Shown: one piece after another, positions 45,584-54,415 of the stretch
Position numbering within the stretch: position 1 is the stretch's first letter
How the letters are laid out: each line of letters begins with the position of its first letter
NCBI GenBank assembly: GCA_020402945.1
Contig: JADBYQ010000002.1
Location: 1 to 64,000, forward strand
From: Cytophagales bacterium
Lineage (GTDB): Bacteria; Bacteroidota; Bacteroidia; Cytophagales; Cyclobacteriaceae
Reading direction: 5' to 3'
DNA length: 64,000 bases
Position numbers and translations under genes: made by a program
Notes under the pieces: model-generated
Database searches by the model: none
Seen by the model: the letters and a program-made list of their open reading frames with translations, nothing else
Told to the model about the DNA's origin: nothing

Positions 45584-48406
45584 TTAATTTAAAAATTCAT
45601 CAAACGTAATGGAGATGTAGTACTGTTGCCCCACAAAAGGAGAACCCAAATTGGTTCGGTAGTCGCCACCTCCGAGGTTTGTTGCTCCCAGTTTTATCAT
45701 AGACTTGATAGCCGAAACTTTGTAGTTTACTTGGGCATCTAAAACTCCAAACGAAGGGATTACAGCAGGCAAGTTGTTTCCAAATGAAGACACCCAGATG
45801 AAATCTTCTTGCCACCTATAGTTGATATTGAAGCCTAAATTTTTTGCCACTTTTCGGTTGCCAATTCCAACACTAAAGCGGTTGTTTGGTGTATTGAAAC
45901 CGGCATTGAACTCAGCTGTTTCTTCTGCATCAAGATCTGCCCAGTTGTAATTTCCATTCACAATAAAATTTTTGGGAAGGCTATAAGTTAATCCAAGACC
46001 AACGCCATAAGATTCAATTTCCTGTGGTGAATTGTTGTAGAGAGAGAAGAGCCTGCCTGGAGCAGATACTACGTTCTGATGGGTAGTTGGCAGTTTGGCG
46101 GCCACAATCTGAGATCCTAAGAAATTAGTATATGATGTATAATAGCCATTCAAATCAACAAGTAGTTTTGAAAAAACAAGTCCTTTGTAACCTAATTCAA
46201 ATGATCGAAGTTGTTCAGGTTGTACATAAGCCACATTTGCTGTTTCAAGTAAAGCGATTGCTGTGGCACTTCCTGTTGGAGTACCGTCTGCGGCAAGAGT
46301 GCCGCCCGCATTTCTGAACGCTGTGAATGAACTTTGAGTCCACGACCCACCATTATGCACTCCATATCTTCCTGCATTTTTCTCGGCACTACCAAGAAGT
46401 GTAGGTCCTGCAGTTGGGAAGAAAATGAACTGTGCTTGCGTATCAGGATTTCTGAAGCCAGTTTGGAACGAAGCGCGTAAGTTGTTGTTTTTATCAAGCT
46501 CGTAAACAGCTGACAAACGTGGCGACAACTGGCCGTTAAAGTTTTCATTTTTATCATACCGCAAAGAACCAGTGATCTTTAGTTTCTCTGCAAACGTTTT
46601 GGCAATTTGAGCATATCCGCCAAACTCGTTGATTACCACCCTAGAGAAATTTACACCGTCAGAGGGTGCTTCATTGAAGATTGTGCCATTAGAAAACAAA
46701 TCGTATTGACGGAAATTACCACCAATTTGGATTTCGGCCCATTTAATTTGGTTGAAGAACTTATAATTACCCTCGATGTGGTTCAACTTTGAGTTATCAA
46801 AAAATGACGCTCCACCTCTTGCAACACGAGCTATTCCATCCTGCACTCCTGAAAACGTGCCGGTTGGCGTTTTTTGGAAGAAGTTAGCCTTGATAAGGTC
46901 TACCAAGTTCGTAAACTCGGGAGTTCCTGGGGTGGGTCTATTTCTATCCGCGAATGCACGTGCTGCGTTAACGTCAGCTGCTCCAACTCCAGGAACAGAT
47001 CCCTGAAAAGCGGAAATAAAAGATGGAACCCATTCTGTGCCAGATGGGCTGTAGGTTTCGTTCATGAATGTGCCAAGCGCTGTAAGGTTATACGATTTGC
47101 CTGCATCTGTCGCAGATTGGTAACCGCGTAGGAAGAAGTTATCTCCTTTAAATTCAATCTTATGAAACTGTTGGTTGAAATCGCGGAGGGCATACTTTTC
47201 CGCGCCTTGATAGATGGAGCTTCCACCACCATAGCGATAAGTGTAAGAAACTTCTATCTTATCGGTAATTCTGTAGTGCAAAGCAGCATCAAGCTTAAGC
47301 GTTCTTGCATCGCGATTATCGACTAAATCCTGCTCGCGAAAGCCAGTACGTGTAACTGTAGGTAAATTAGGTAACCCTGCGAGAGCAGCCAATGCAATTT
47401 GATTTTCGTCTCCATATAAGTTAAGTCCGTCAAAATTTGGACGCCCACTTAGATCGGTGGTCGATGCGGTGTTTATTCTATCTGTTTTATAGTCGTTCCC
47501 CAGCCAATCCTTTGCTTGCAATAATGATGCTCCTATTTTAAAGGCGAATTTATTATTGAATGCCTTTGCATATCGTATGCCATATTGAGTCATAGGATCA
47601 CTCCCAGCGGCTGTTGAATTGGTGATACCCGCTTTTACCTGTGCACTAAGGCCCTGATAGTCAAAAGGATTTTTACTATTCATTATTAAAATCCCATTGA
47701 AGGCATTGGGTCCGTATAGCGCAGATGCTGCACCTGGTATCAACTCTACGCTTTCAGCATCAAGTTCACTCACTCCCATAATACTACCTGTTGGGAAGTT
47801 CAACAACGGAGCTTGTGTGTCCATTCCATCCACCCATTGTACAAATCGGGTGTTTGCAATGCTGGCAAATCCGCGGGTATTGACAGCCGTAAAATTCAAA
47901 CTTCCAGATGCTGTTTGTACGCCTTTTACGTTCGCTAACGCGTCATAAAAATCGGGGGCAGCAGACTGTTTGATCGCTAAAATATCCATCTTTTCAATAG
48001 TTACAGGCGATTTTAGGATACTTTCTTCAATGCGCGAGGCGGCTACCACAACCTCTTGCCCAAGAAGCGATTCTTCTTCCATTGTTATTTCAAGCCCAGT
48101 TGTAGCGGTTCCATTTGCTTCGCCAGCCGTACCGCCTTTTATCTCAAGTTCTTGCGTCCGAAACCCTATAAATGAGAACACCAGCGTAAGGGGCGGTGCC
48201 TGATTGAGTTTTAGATTGAATTCGCCCTTCACATCGGAAATTGTGCCGATCACTTTGCCTTTAACCACCACGTTTACACCCGCTAACTTTTCCTTAGTAG
48301 TACCATCCGTTACTTTGCCCGATATGGTCGTTTGTGCCATGAGGCTGGCCGAACCGAACACCATAAAAAGTAGTGGCACAACTGCTTTATAGTAGATTTT
48401 ATTCAT
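45584..48406 (-). CDS. TonB-dependent outer-membrane receptor
   Basis: 940 residues. A signal peptide ends near SASLMAQ (residue 25). A carboxypeptidase-regulatory-like domain (ISGKVTDGTTKEKLAGVNVVV) spans about 26-110, then a plug with VVVAASRIEESILKSPVTIEK near 120 and GAASALYGPNAFNGILIMNSK near 230. The rest is the 22-strand barrel, ending in an aromatic residue-rich strand (QQYYISITFDEFLN). It imports a bulky substrate through TonB energy. A Bacteroidota-type promoter lies 23 bp upstream of the ATG. It is first in a two-gene unit with the SGNH lipoprotein. No SusD gene is adjacent. Confidence 0.93.
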   Translation of the reverse strand: MNKIYYKAVVPLLFMVFGSASLMAQTTISGKVTDGTTKEKLAGVNVVVKGKVIGTISDVKGEFNLKLNQAPPLTLVFSFIGFRTQELEIKGGTAGEANGTATTGLEITMEEESLLGQEVVVAASRIEESILKSPVTIEKMDILAIKQSAAPDFYDALANVKGVQTASGSLNFTAVNTRGFASIANTRFVQWVDGMDTQAPLLNFPTGSIMGVSELDAESVELIPGAASALYGPNAFNGILIMNSKNPFDYQGLSAQVKAGITNSTAAGSDPMTQYGIRYAKAFNNKFAFKIGASLLQAKDWLGNDYKTDRINTASTTDLSGRPNFDGLNLYGDENQIALAALAGLPNLPTVTRTGFREQDLVDNRDARTLKLDAALHYRITDKIEVSYTYRYGGGSSIYQGAEKYALRDFNQQFHKIEFKGDNFFLRGYQSATDAGKSYNLTALGTFMNETYSPSGTEWVPSFISAFQGSVPGVGAADVNAARAFADRNRPTPGTPEFTNLVDLIKANFFQKTPTGTFSGVQDGIARVARGGASFFDNSKLNHIEGNYKFFNQIKWAEIQIGGNFRQYDLFSNGTIFNEAPSDGVNFSRVVINEFGGYAQIAKTFAEKLKITGSLRYDKNENFNGQLSPRLSAVYELDKNNNLRASFQTGFRNPDTQAQFIFFPTAGPTLLGSAEKNAGRYGVHNGGSWTQSSFTAFRNAGGTLAADGTPTGSATAIALLETANVAYVQPEQLRSFELGYKGLVFSKLLVDLNGYYTSYTNFLGSQIVAAKLPTTHQNVVSAPGRLFSLYNNSPQEIESYGVGLGLTYSLPKNFIVNGNYNWADLDAEETAEFNAGFNTPNNRFSVGIGNRKVAKNLGFNINYRWQEDFIWVSSFGNNLPAVIPSFGVLDAQVNYKVSAIKSMIKLGATNLGGGDYRTNLGSPFVGQQYYISITFDEFLN

Positions 48407-48428
48407 ACAGTATATTTGGTTTAGTGCC

Positions 48429-48458
48429 TAAAACTACAAGAAAAACGATACATACAAA
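48429..48458 (-). promoter_or_regulatory. Promoter of the TonB receptor operon
   Basis: On the minus strand TTTG (48458-48455) is followed after 18 bp by TAGTTTTA (48436-48429), a 7-of-8 match to TAnnTTTG. The ATG at 48406 is 22 bp downstream. Confidence 0.6.
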
Positions 48459-48517
48459 CGATTGATATTAACTTTTTTTTAAATCGTTTGCGAGAAAATG
48501 TTAAGACGATATAGCAA

Positions 48518-48850
48518 TTAGGCCTTCTCGGCAGAAACTTGTTTGGCTAATCGTTCACATAAGGCATTAATCTCTCCACACATTTGCTCATCGCCCGTTG
48601 AACTCAAGATGCTCTGTGCCAGACCGCCCAAGCAATCAATGTAGAACCGTTTCATTTCTTCCACCGGCATCTCTTTACTCCAAAGATCTATGCGCATAGT
48701 ATTTTTTTGAACGTGATCCCAAAGAGAGATGCTGATGGCCTTGGTTTCACTTAGCCCCGGATCGGGTTTTTCAGTAGCATCCCACCAAATTTTTTCCGGT
48801 ATGTTATTATTATCCAGTTCGACTTTAAAATTGATTTCTGAGGTTTTCAT
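48518..48850 (-). CDS. gldC: Gliding motility protein GldC
   Basis: A 110-residue soluble protein. SEINFKVELDNNNIPEKIWWDA at the N-terminus, KAISISLWDHVQKNTMRIDLWSKEMPVEEMKRFY in the middle (shown here by its ends KAISISLWD and DMP-like KEMPVEEMKRFY) and a helical tail match GldC, a protein associated with gliding in Flavobacterium and conserved in most Bacteroidota. Its exact biochemical role is not settled. GldC alone does not prove that the organism glides, since the core GldK-N and SprA genes are not in this window. It lies downstream of the nucleotidyltransferase pair with a repeat-containing spacer. Confidence 0.88.
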   Translation of the reverse strand: MKTSEINFKVELDNNNIPEKIWWDATEKPDPGLSETKAISISLWDHVQKNTMRIDLWSKEMPVEEMKRFYIDCLGGLAQSILSSTGDEQMCGEINALCERLAKQVSAEKA

Positions 48851-48855
48851 TCTAG

Positions 48856-48887
48856 TTTGAAAATTTGAAGATTCTATGATTTGAAGA
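48856..48887. repeat. 8-bp-period repeat between gldC and the nucleotidyltransferase
   Basis: TTTGAAAA, TTTGAAGA, TTCTATGA and TTTGAAGA follow one another without gaps. The period matches the array at 41546-41612 although the unit differs. Confidence 0.55.
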
Positions 48888-48906
48888 TGTAATATCCTGC
48901 TTGAAT

Positions 48907-49386
48907 TTACCTGTTCTTTTTTTGGATGATTTTTTTCAATACTTCCGCATCGTATTTATCCAATAATGCCTTTTCGTCTTCTCTGTTTAAGGCCTCTTTA
49001 TTTCGTATCAAGTCTCGAATGTCGATCATTGGTATATTTAATCCTGAAAAATCAACTGTAATGGAGTTCTTGTAAACAGTTTCGAATTCAATTCCTGGTG
49101 TATAGTTGAGAATATCTACCGCATCGGGCTCAAAGCCAAACGACAGAATAAGATTTGAGGAGAATTCTTCGGGACGGATGTCAGGCACTTCAAGACCTAG
49201 GTTCACAAAAGCTGACAACAGCCTTTCGCCATTTGTCATGGTCGGCTCTATCAAAATATCCAAATCACTGGTTGTTCTTCTTACTCCGTAGTGAATAGAG
49301 GCATGGCCTCCAACAATCAAAAATTTGACCTTGAATTTTAATAGAGACTTAAGAAAACGAAGATGTTCTGCGCTATGCAAGCTCAC
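48907..49386 (-). CDS. Nucleotidyltransferase-fold protein (DUF6036/AbiEii-like), module copy 1
   Basis: 159 residues. FLIVGGHASIHYGVRRTTSDLDILIEP near residues 22-48 (core VGGHA and TSDLDI) gives the GG...DxD metal-binding signature of minimal nucleotidyltransferases. A third acidic residue is likely in DAVDIL near 90. The C-terminal DLIRNKEALNREDEKALLD completes the fold. It starts with GTG 49386, whose TGA overlap with the small upstream gene (49383-49559) implies coupled translation. The same gene pair recurs at 63.3-64 kb. Relatives include toxin and antitoxin nucleotidyltransferases (MNT, AbiEii), so a toxin-antitoxin-like role is possible but unproven. Confidence 0.8.
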   Translation of the reverse strand: MSLHSAEHLRFLKSLLKFKVKFLIVGGHASIHYGVRRTTSDLDILIEPTMTNGERLLSAFVNLGLEVPDIRPEEFSSNLILSFGFEPDAVDILNYTPGIEFETVYKNSITVDFSGLNIPMIDIRDLIRNKEALNREDEKALLDKYDAEVLKKIIQKKNR

Positions 49387-49559
49387 GAGAGTCTTGTTAT
49401 TTTAACTTTCAAACCCTTGTAGGAGTAATTGATCGCAGGATCGCGCGTACTATTGATTATTTTGTAGGCAATCTCCCAGCGTTTAGTCGGTGAAAGCTTT
49501 AGCCAAGCTTCTTCTTTTTCTTTTTGTTCTTGCTCAAAAGTGGTTTTGATTACCTTCAT
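49383..49559 (-). CDS. Small partner protein of the nucleotidyltransferase, copy 1
   Basis: A 58-residue charged protein from ATG 49559 to TGA 49383. The N-terminal half is Lys/Glu-rich helix, then LKLSPTKRWEIAYKIINS, then a basic tail (GLKVKITRLS). Its stop shares bases with the GTG start of the nucleotidyltransferase. The second copy at 63289-63486 has the matching motif SLTPSQRFVRMFDLIEF in the same place and the same 4-base overlap, which supports this as a real gene. It starts 20 bp after scoB, and a TAAATTTG box lies at 49574-49567. Family not named; possibly an antidote or cofactor of the enzyme. Confidence 0.7.
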   Translation of the reverse strand: MKVIKTTFEQEQKEKEEAWLKLSPTKRWEIAYKIINSTRDPAINYSYKGLKVKITRLS

Positions 49560-49579
49560 CTTAATGCAAATTTAAGAAA

Positions 49580-50239
49580 TCATTGCAACTTCATTTCAGG
49601 TATATTTCCATCTATAATCAACTTACCTTCTGTGGCATTTTTTATTTGTTCTATAGATACTCCGGGTGCTCTTTCTAGTAGCTTAAATCCGCCTGAAGGA
49701 AGAACATCAAGTACAGCCAAGTCGCTGACAATTTTCTTCACACAACCTAACCCCGTGATAGGTAAGCTACATTTTCGTAATAACTTAGATGCACCCTCCT
49801 TACTACAATGCTGCATGGCTACTATTATGTTTTTAGCCGAAGCGACCAAGTCCATAGCGCCACCCATGCCTTTCACCATTTTACCTGGTACTTTCCAATT
49901 AGCGATGTCACCCATTTCAGATACTTCCATGGCGCCAAGAATGGTAAGGTCTACTTTTCCACTTCGGATCATTGCGAAACTCTCTGCGGAACTAAACAAG
50001 GCTGAGCCAAGCATCATGGTGATGGTTTGTTTGCCCGCATTAATCAAATCGGGGTCAATATTTTTTTCTAGTGGAAATGGCCCGATGCCGAGTAGCCCAT
50101 TTTCCGATTGCAGAACTACATTCATGTTTTTCGGGATGTAGTTTGCGACCAATGTCGGAATACCGATCCCCAGGTTGATGTACATTCCGTCTCGCACTTC
50201 TTGTGCGATTCTTTTTGCAATCCCAACTTTGTCCAACAT
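49580..50239 (-). CDS. scoB: 3-oxoacid CoA-transferase subunit B
   Basis: A 219-residue catalytic subunit that moves CoA from succinyl-CoA to acetoacetate or related 3-oxoacids. GMYINLGIGIPTLVANYIP near residue 18 and the active-site SENGLLGIGPFP with Glu46, which forms the thioester intermediate, are diagnostic. GAMEVSEMGDIANWKVPGK near 132 and GMGGAMDLV follow. It begins 1 bp after subunit A. This route supports ketone-body or fatty and amino-acid catabolism, in line with gcdH and etfAB in the same window. Confidence 0.95.
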   Translation of the reverse strand: MLDKVGIAKRIAQEVRDGMYINLGIGIPTLVANYIPKNMNVVLQSENGLLGIGPFPLEKNIDPDLINAGKQTITMMLGSALFSSAESFAMIRSGKVDLTILGAMEVSEMGDIANWKVPGKMVKGMGGAMDLVASAKNIIVAMQHCSKEGASKLLRKCSLPITGLGCVKKIVSDLAVLDVLPSGGFKLLERAPGVSIEQIKNATEGKLIIDGNIPEMKLQ

Positions 50240-50240
50240 A

Positions 50241-50939
50241 TTAATTTTCGATTATCGTCTTTTGTTCAATCCGTTTCTCGTAGTTAGCGCCCTGAAAAAT
50301 CCGATGTACATAAATACCCGGTGTATGAATTTCGTTCGGGTCTAATTCGCCAACTTCAACCAGTTCTTCGACTTCCGCTATTGTCATGTTGCCTGCCGTG
50401 GCCATCATCGGATTGAAATTTCTAGCCGTTCCTTTGTAGACCAAATTTCCAGCCGCGTCTCCCTTCCACGCTTTCACAATCGCAAAATCAGCCTTAAGCC
50501 AATTTTCCATCAAGTAGGTTTTGCCTTCAAATACTCGCGTCTCTTTTCCTTCCGCTACTTCCGTGCCTACACCCGCTGGTGTGAAGAACGCGGGAATACC
50601 TGCGCCACCGGCTCGCACTCTCTCTGCAAGCGTACCTTGTGGTATCAATTCAACTTCTAATTCACCTGACAAGAGCTGCCGTTCAAATTCTGCATTTTCA
50701 CCCACGTAAGATGAAATCATCTTTCGTACCTGTCGGGTCTTCAGCAACAAGCCAATACCGAAGTCATCTACGCCAGCATTGTTTGAAATACACGTGAGAC
50801 CCTTGATCCCCTTTCTAAGAAGTGCCGAAATGCAGTTTTCCGGAATGCCGCACAATCCAAAACCTCCTAACATGAGAACAGCATTATCAGGAATATCTCG
50901 AACGGCCTCGTCCGAGTTCAATACACGTTTGTCAATCAT
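50241..50939 (-). CDS. scoA: 3-oxoacid CoA-transferase subunit A
   Basis: A 232-residue subunit. [20 protein letters not shown] near residue 22, the family glycine-rich CoA-binding motif near the N-terminus, is followed by [17 protein letters not shown] and by [16 protein letters not shown] near 112. It pairs with scoB in the usual A-B order. A TAATTTTG box (50979-50972 on the minus strand) lies 32 bp upstream of the ATG and may be its promoter. The divergent gene at 51.0 kb shares this upstream region. Confidence 0.95.
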   Translation of the reverse strand: MIDKRVLNSDEAVRDIPDNAVLMLGGFGLCGIPENCISALLRKGIKGLTCISNNAGVDDFGIGLLLKTRQVRKMISSYVGENAEFERQLLSGELEVELIPQGTLAERVRAGGAGIPAFFTPAGVGTEVAEGKETRVFEGKTYLMENWLKADFAIVKAWKGDAAGNLVYKGTARNFNPMMATAGNMTIAEVEELVEVGELDPNEIHTPGIYVHRIFQGANYEKRIEQKTIIEN

Positions 50940-51048
50940 AGATTATAGTAATAACGAATCTTTAACACCGTCAAAATTATCAATAATTATGATGCTGCGG
51001 AATCTTGGTCTAATTTGCAGTTTTGAAATCATTAGTTCTATGTTTCCG

Positions 51049-51534
51049 ATGGGTCGTTTGAAAATGAATGTGGTCTTCATGGCATTTTGGAGCCTGACTT
51101 CTCTTGTTCTTTTCGCGCAAGATGATGTTCCTTTTATGCCAGCTGATCAATTCGAATCAAAAATTGAGATGGCGTTCAAAAAGAGGGTGTCGGGAGACCC
51201 CAATACCTATACATTTTCAGATGGAACTCAACCAAAGAAGACGACCGATAAACCCATTGCCTTCTTAGTGATCAATTTTGAGCTGTTGAGGGCGGCTGGC
51301 GAAGTAAAAGTGAAAGTGATAAATGGCCGATCAGAAAGAGTCAGTAGGATAAATGCAGGCACCACGATGAAATTAGAAATTGGATTTATTGAGGACGTTA
51401 CAAATGGAAGCGAAGGAGTAGAGCGTGTGTTGCTCTTTTTAAACGATGAAAAAAAGCCCATTCGAAAAGTTGTTTTTAAAATTGCAGAAGATGGATCCTA
51501 CTTCGTGAATGGCGAGAAACGAGGAAAGTTCTAA
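51049..51534 (+). CDS. Small exported hypothetical protein
   Basis: 161 residues from ATG 51049 (ATG 51040 and 51064 are alternatives; the frame opens far upstream over scoA, which is not coding there). A signal peptide (NVVFMAFWSLTSLVLFAQ) is followed by a 135-residue domain with alternating strands such as KPIAFLVINFELLRAAG and RVLLFLNDEKKPIRKVVFKI. It resembles a small beta-sandwich, but I recognise no family. Preceded by TAATTTGC (51010-51017), a partial -7 box. PIG-L follows 79 bp downstream. Confidence 0.6.
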   Translation: MGRLKMNVVFMAFWSLTSLVLFAQDDVPFMPADQFESKIEMAFKKRVSGDPNTYTFSDGTQPKKTTDKPIAFLVINFELLRAAGEVKVKVINGRSERVSRINAGTTMKLEIGFIEDVTNGSEGVERVLLFLNDEKKPIRKVVFKIAEDGSYFVNGEKRGKF

Positions 51535-51613
51535 ACAAATAGCTTGGCGGTTCTTAAGTCACTTTCTTAATTTCGCCCGGTTTTAAAAAACGAGTATAAC
51601 CCGCTTAATTATT

Positions 51614-54133
51614 ATGAGATTTCTATTTATCGCATTCGAATTGGTTTCTTTCCAATTGATGTTTGCACAGCACCAAAAACAACCTAGCGCAGCGGAGATC
51701 AAACTCAAACTCAACAAGCTGAATTTTTTAGGATCCGTTCTTTATGTCGCGGCTCACCCAGATGATGAGAACACAAGGGCAATAGCTTTTCTAGCAAACG
51801 ATCGGATGGCTGCCACAGCATATCTCTCGATGACCAGGGGAGATGGTGGCCAAAACTTAATCGGTTCAGAAATACGTGACCAATTGGGCTTGATTCGCAC
51901 GCAAGAACTTTTGGCAGCCAGACGAATAGACGGTGGGCAACAATTTTTTACCAGAGCAAATGATTTTGGGTTTTCAAAAAATGCGAAAGAGACATTTGAG
52001 ATTTGGAATAAAGAGGAAATCCTTTCAGACGTGGTGAAGGTGATCCGGCAGTTTCAACCCGATGTTATTCTTACTCGTTTTCCACCCGATGAGCGGGCAG
52101 GCCATGGACATCATACTGCATCCGCAATCCTAGCACAAGAAGCTTTTGATTTATCCAATGATGCAACGAAATACCCAACGCAGGTCGAAGACTATGGAGT
52201 ATGGCAAGTGAAGAGAATGTACACCAACACAGGACGCTGGTGGAATCAAACCATTAATGAAAACACACCCGGAATACTGGCAGTAAATGTGGGCGGCTAC
52301 AACATGCTGCTCGGTAAATCTTATGCTGAGATAGCAGCTGACAGTCGCACACAACACAAGAGTCAGGGATTTGGCTCACCCGGCAGAAGGGGAGACGCAA
52401 TGGAATTTTTTGAATTCGTAAAAGGTACTCCTTCCACTAAAGATTTTTTTGAAAATGTAAATACAACTTGGAGTAGGTTGAAGGGAACTGAGAAGATTCA
52501 ACCACTGGTAGATAAAGTTATAGCAGAGTATAAATATGAGAACCCATCGGCTTCACTCTCATTGCTCGTACAAATCAGGAAAGAAATTAGCGCTCTGCCT
52601 TTTTCGGTCTGGCGTGATAGAAAGTTGAAAGAGGTGAATCAGCTCATTCAAGACTGTGCCGGATTGTATGTGGAAGTAGTGGCAGGCACGTATTGGGGCA
52701 CCTCTGGCGAATCGACAACTGTTAATTTTGAAATCATTAATCGGTCACCAGCCGAGGTTACGATGACAGGGATTCATTCCGATGCGATATTGTACGATAC
52801 CACATTCTCGACAGTCCTTAAAAACAATGTTCCTTTTGTTAAGAAGTCAACTCACTCACTGGCTGCCACATTGCCTTACTCAAGTCCATATTGGTTAAAG
52901 GAGCATCACTCAATCGGGTTGTTTACCGTGAATGATCCCAAAATGATTGGCAAGCCTGAAAACGATCCTGCAGTTGTTTTCAATGTTAGGTTTGTTATTA
53001 ATGGCGAAGCAATCAATATTCCTGCCCCTTTGGTTTACAAGTGGACAGATCCTGTAAAGGGCGAACTCATGAGACCATTTGAAATTGTACCTCCGCTGTT
53101 TGTCAATCTTACCAAGCCGGTCTATATTTTCAAAAATCAAGATCCACAAGAAGTTACGGTGCTATTGAAAGCAACCAAAGATGGCCTAGACGGAAAGATT
53201 AAACTGGAGTTGCCAAAAGGGTGGAAATCAGTGCCTACCTCGATACCCATAGACTTGGCAAAAAGAGGACAAGAACAGTCGGCAACCTTCCGTGTAATTG
53301 CCAGTAAGGACGAATTGAATGCAACCTTGAAAGCAGTCGCAGAGATCAACGATAAGTCGTACGACTATTCCCTCCAATTGATCGAATACGATCACATTCC
53401 TATGCAGACACTTATGCCAAAGGCTGAGGCAGAAGCATTGCGCATAGATTTGAAAAAGGAAGGGTCGGTTGTCGGTTACATACGCGGGGCTGGTGATGAT
53501 GTACCGGGAAGTTTGCGCAATATGGGCTATGAAGTATGGGAGATGAAGAACGAAGAAATAACCGCAGCAAATCTGAAAAAAGTAGACGCAGTAGTGTTGG
53601 GCGTTCGAACGTTGAACACCAACGAACGCATCAAGTTCTTCATGCCTGAATTGTTGGATTATGTGAAAGAGGGAGGCACGTTGGTGGTTCAATACAATAC
53701 GAACACTGACTTTGAAATAGAGAAAGATAAATTTGCGCCATACCCTATTACGCTTTCGCGCGATCGTGTGACAGAAGAAAACAGTGTGGTGAGAATTCTA
53801 AAGCCCGATCACCCAGCACTAAATTATCCGAACAAGATAACATCCAAAGACTTTGAAGGTTGGGTGCAGGAGCGTGGGCTATATTTTCCCTCTAATTGGC
53901 ATGAGAACTACGATGCACTGCTCTCTTGTAACGATACCGGGGAGCCAGCTAAGAATGGAAGCTTGCTAATCACCAACTACGGACTGGGACACTATGTGTA
54001 CACAGGTCTTTCCTTTTTTAGAGAGTTGCCTGAAGGTGTGCCGGGCTCTTATAGGCTATTTGCAAATTTGGTGTCATTAGGGAAGCCTAAACAGCCAATG
54101 GGCAATGTAAAAGCTAAAAGAAAGTCGAAGTAA
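51614..54133 (+). CDS. Exported PIG-L (LmbE-like) deacetylase, large form
   Basis: 839 residues. The signal peptide ends near LMFAQ (residue 18). The PIG-L domain (about 35-300) has the zinc site AAHPDDENTRAI near residue 46, TRGDGGQN near 74 and AGHGHHTASA near 170, the second metal-binding motif. The middle region (about 350-610) contains a NEW3-like beta-sandwich. The C-terminal 200 residues resemble a glutamine-amidotransferase-like flavodoxin fold (VDAVVLGVRTLNTNERI). PIG-L enzymes remove N-acetyl groups from sugars or glycolipids. The natural substrate of this large form is unknown. A sodium symporter lies downstream, separated by a toxin-antitoxin pair. Confidence 0.88.
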   Translation: MRFLFIAFELVSFQLMFAQHQKQPSAAEIKLKLNKLNFLGSVLYVAAHPDDENTRAIAFLANDRMAATAYLSMTRGDGGQNLIGSEIRDQLGLIRTQELLAARRIDGGQQFFTRANDFGFSKNAKETFEIWNKEEILSDVVKVIRQFQPDVILTRFPPDERAGHGHHTASAILAQEAFDLSNDATKYPTQVEDYGVWQVKRMYTNTGRWWNQTINENTPGILAVNVGGYNMLLGKSYAEIAADSRTQHKSQGFGSPGRRGDAMEFFEFVKGTPSTKDFFENVNTTWSRLKGTEKIQPLVDKVIAEYKYENPSASLSLLVQIRKEISALPFSVWRDRKLKEVNQLIQDCAGLYVEVVAGTYWGTSGESTTVNFEIINRSPAEVTMTGIHSDAILYDTTFSTVLKNNVPFVKKSTHSLAATLPYSSPYWLKEHHSIGLFTVNDPKMIGKPENDPAVVFNVRFVINGEAINIPAPLVYKWTDPVKGELMRPFEIVPPLFVNLTKPVYIFKNQDPQEVTVLLKATKDGLDGKIKLELPKGWKSVPTSIPIDLAKRGQEQSATFRVIASKDELNATLKAVAEINDKSYDYSLQLIEYDHIPMQTLMPKAEAEALRIDLKKEGSVVGYIRGAGDDVPGSLRNMGYEVWEMKNEEITAANLKKVDAVVLGVRTLNTNERIKFFMPELLDYVKEGGTLVVQYNTNTDFEIEKDKFAPYPITLSRDRVTEENSVVRILKPDHPALNYPNKITSKDFEGWVQERGLYFPSNWHENYDALLSCNDTGEPAKNGSLLITNYGLGHYVYTGLSFFRELPEGVPGSYRLFANLVSLGKPKQPMGNVKAKRKSK

Positions 54134-54134
54134 A

Positions 54135-54163
54135 TTGTTGATCGATTAAAATAAGTAACTTTA
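54135..54163 (+). promoter_or_regulatory. Promoter of the RelE/ParE-type pair
   Basis: TTG (54135-54137) and TAACTTTA (54156-54163, 7 of 8 to TAnnTTTG) are spaced by 18 bp, 21 bp before the antitoxin ATG. A private promoter fits an independently inserted module. Confidence 0.45.
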
Positions 54164-54184
54164 ACTTCGAAAAAACTCACGCAG

Positions 54185-54415
54185 ATGGATATTACCACTG
54201 AAAAAGCGGAAATTTTGAAGCGCCTTGATCAAGTCAATGACCTTTCCTTGGTAAGCGCGATAAGAAACCTTCTTGATTTCGGTCTAAGTAAACAAAACTT
54301 GGAAAACAATGAGATGGAAAATTCTATCAACCGTGGCCTTCAGCAGGCGGAAAGAGGCGAGTTAAGACCTCATGAGGAAGTAATCGCAGAAATTAGGGAT
54401 CGCTATAAGTCGTGA
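54185..54415 (+). CDS. Antitoxin of a RelE/ParE-type pair
   Basis: A 76-residue acidic helical protein. An N-terminal coiled segment (EKAEILKRLDQVND) is followed by NEMENSINRGLQQAERGELRPHEEVIAEIRDRY, given here by its parts NRGLQQAERGELRP and HEEVIAEIRDRY, the typical toxin-neutralising tail seen in many Bacteroidota antitoxins. It ends with a GTGA overlap to the toxin. Such antitoxins also repress their own promoter as a complex. Confidence 0.82.
   Translation: MDITTEKAEILKRLDQVNDLSLVSAIRNLLDFGLSKQNLENNEMENSINRGLQQAERGELRPHEEVIAEIRDRYKS

Noticed and set aside
49524-50141. 205-codon frame opposite the CoA-transferase B gene
   Set aside because: Long, but antisense to a complete and well-conserved enzyme gene, and it would overlap the small-protein gene too.
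50779-51048. Long N-terminal extension of the exported protein at 51.0 kb
   Set aside because: This part is antisense to scoA and upstream of the signal peptide, so the start is placed at 51049.
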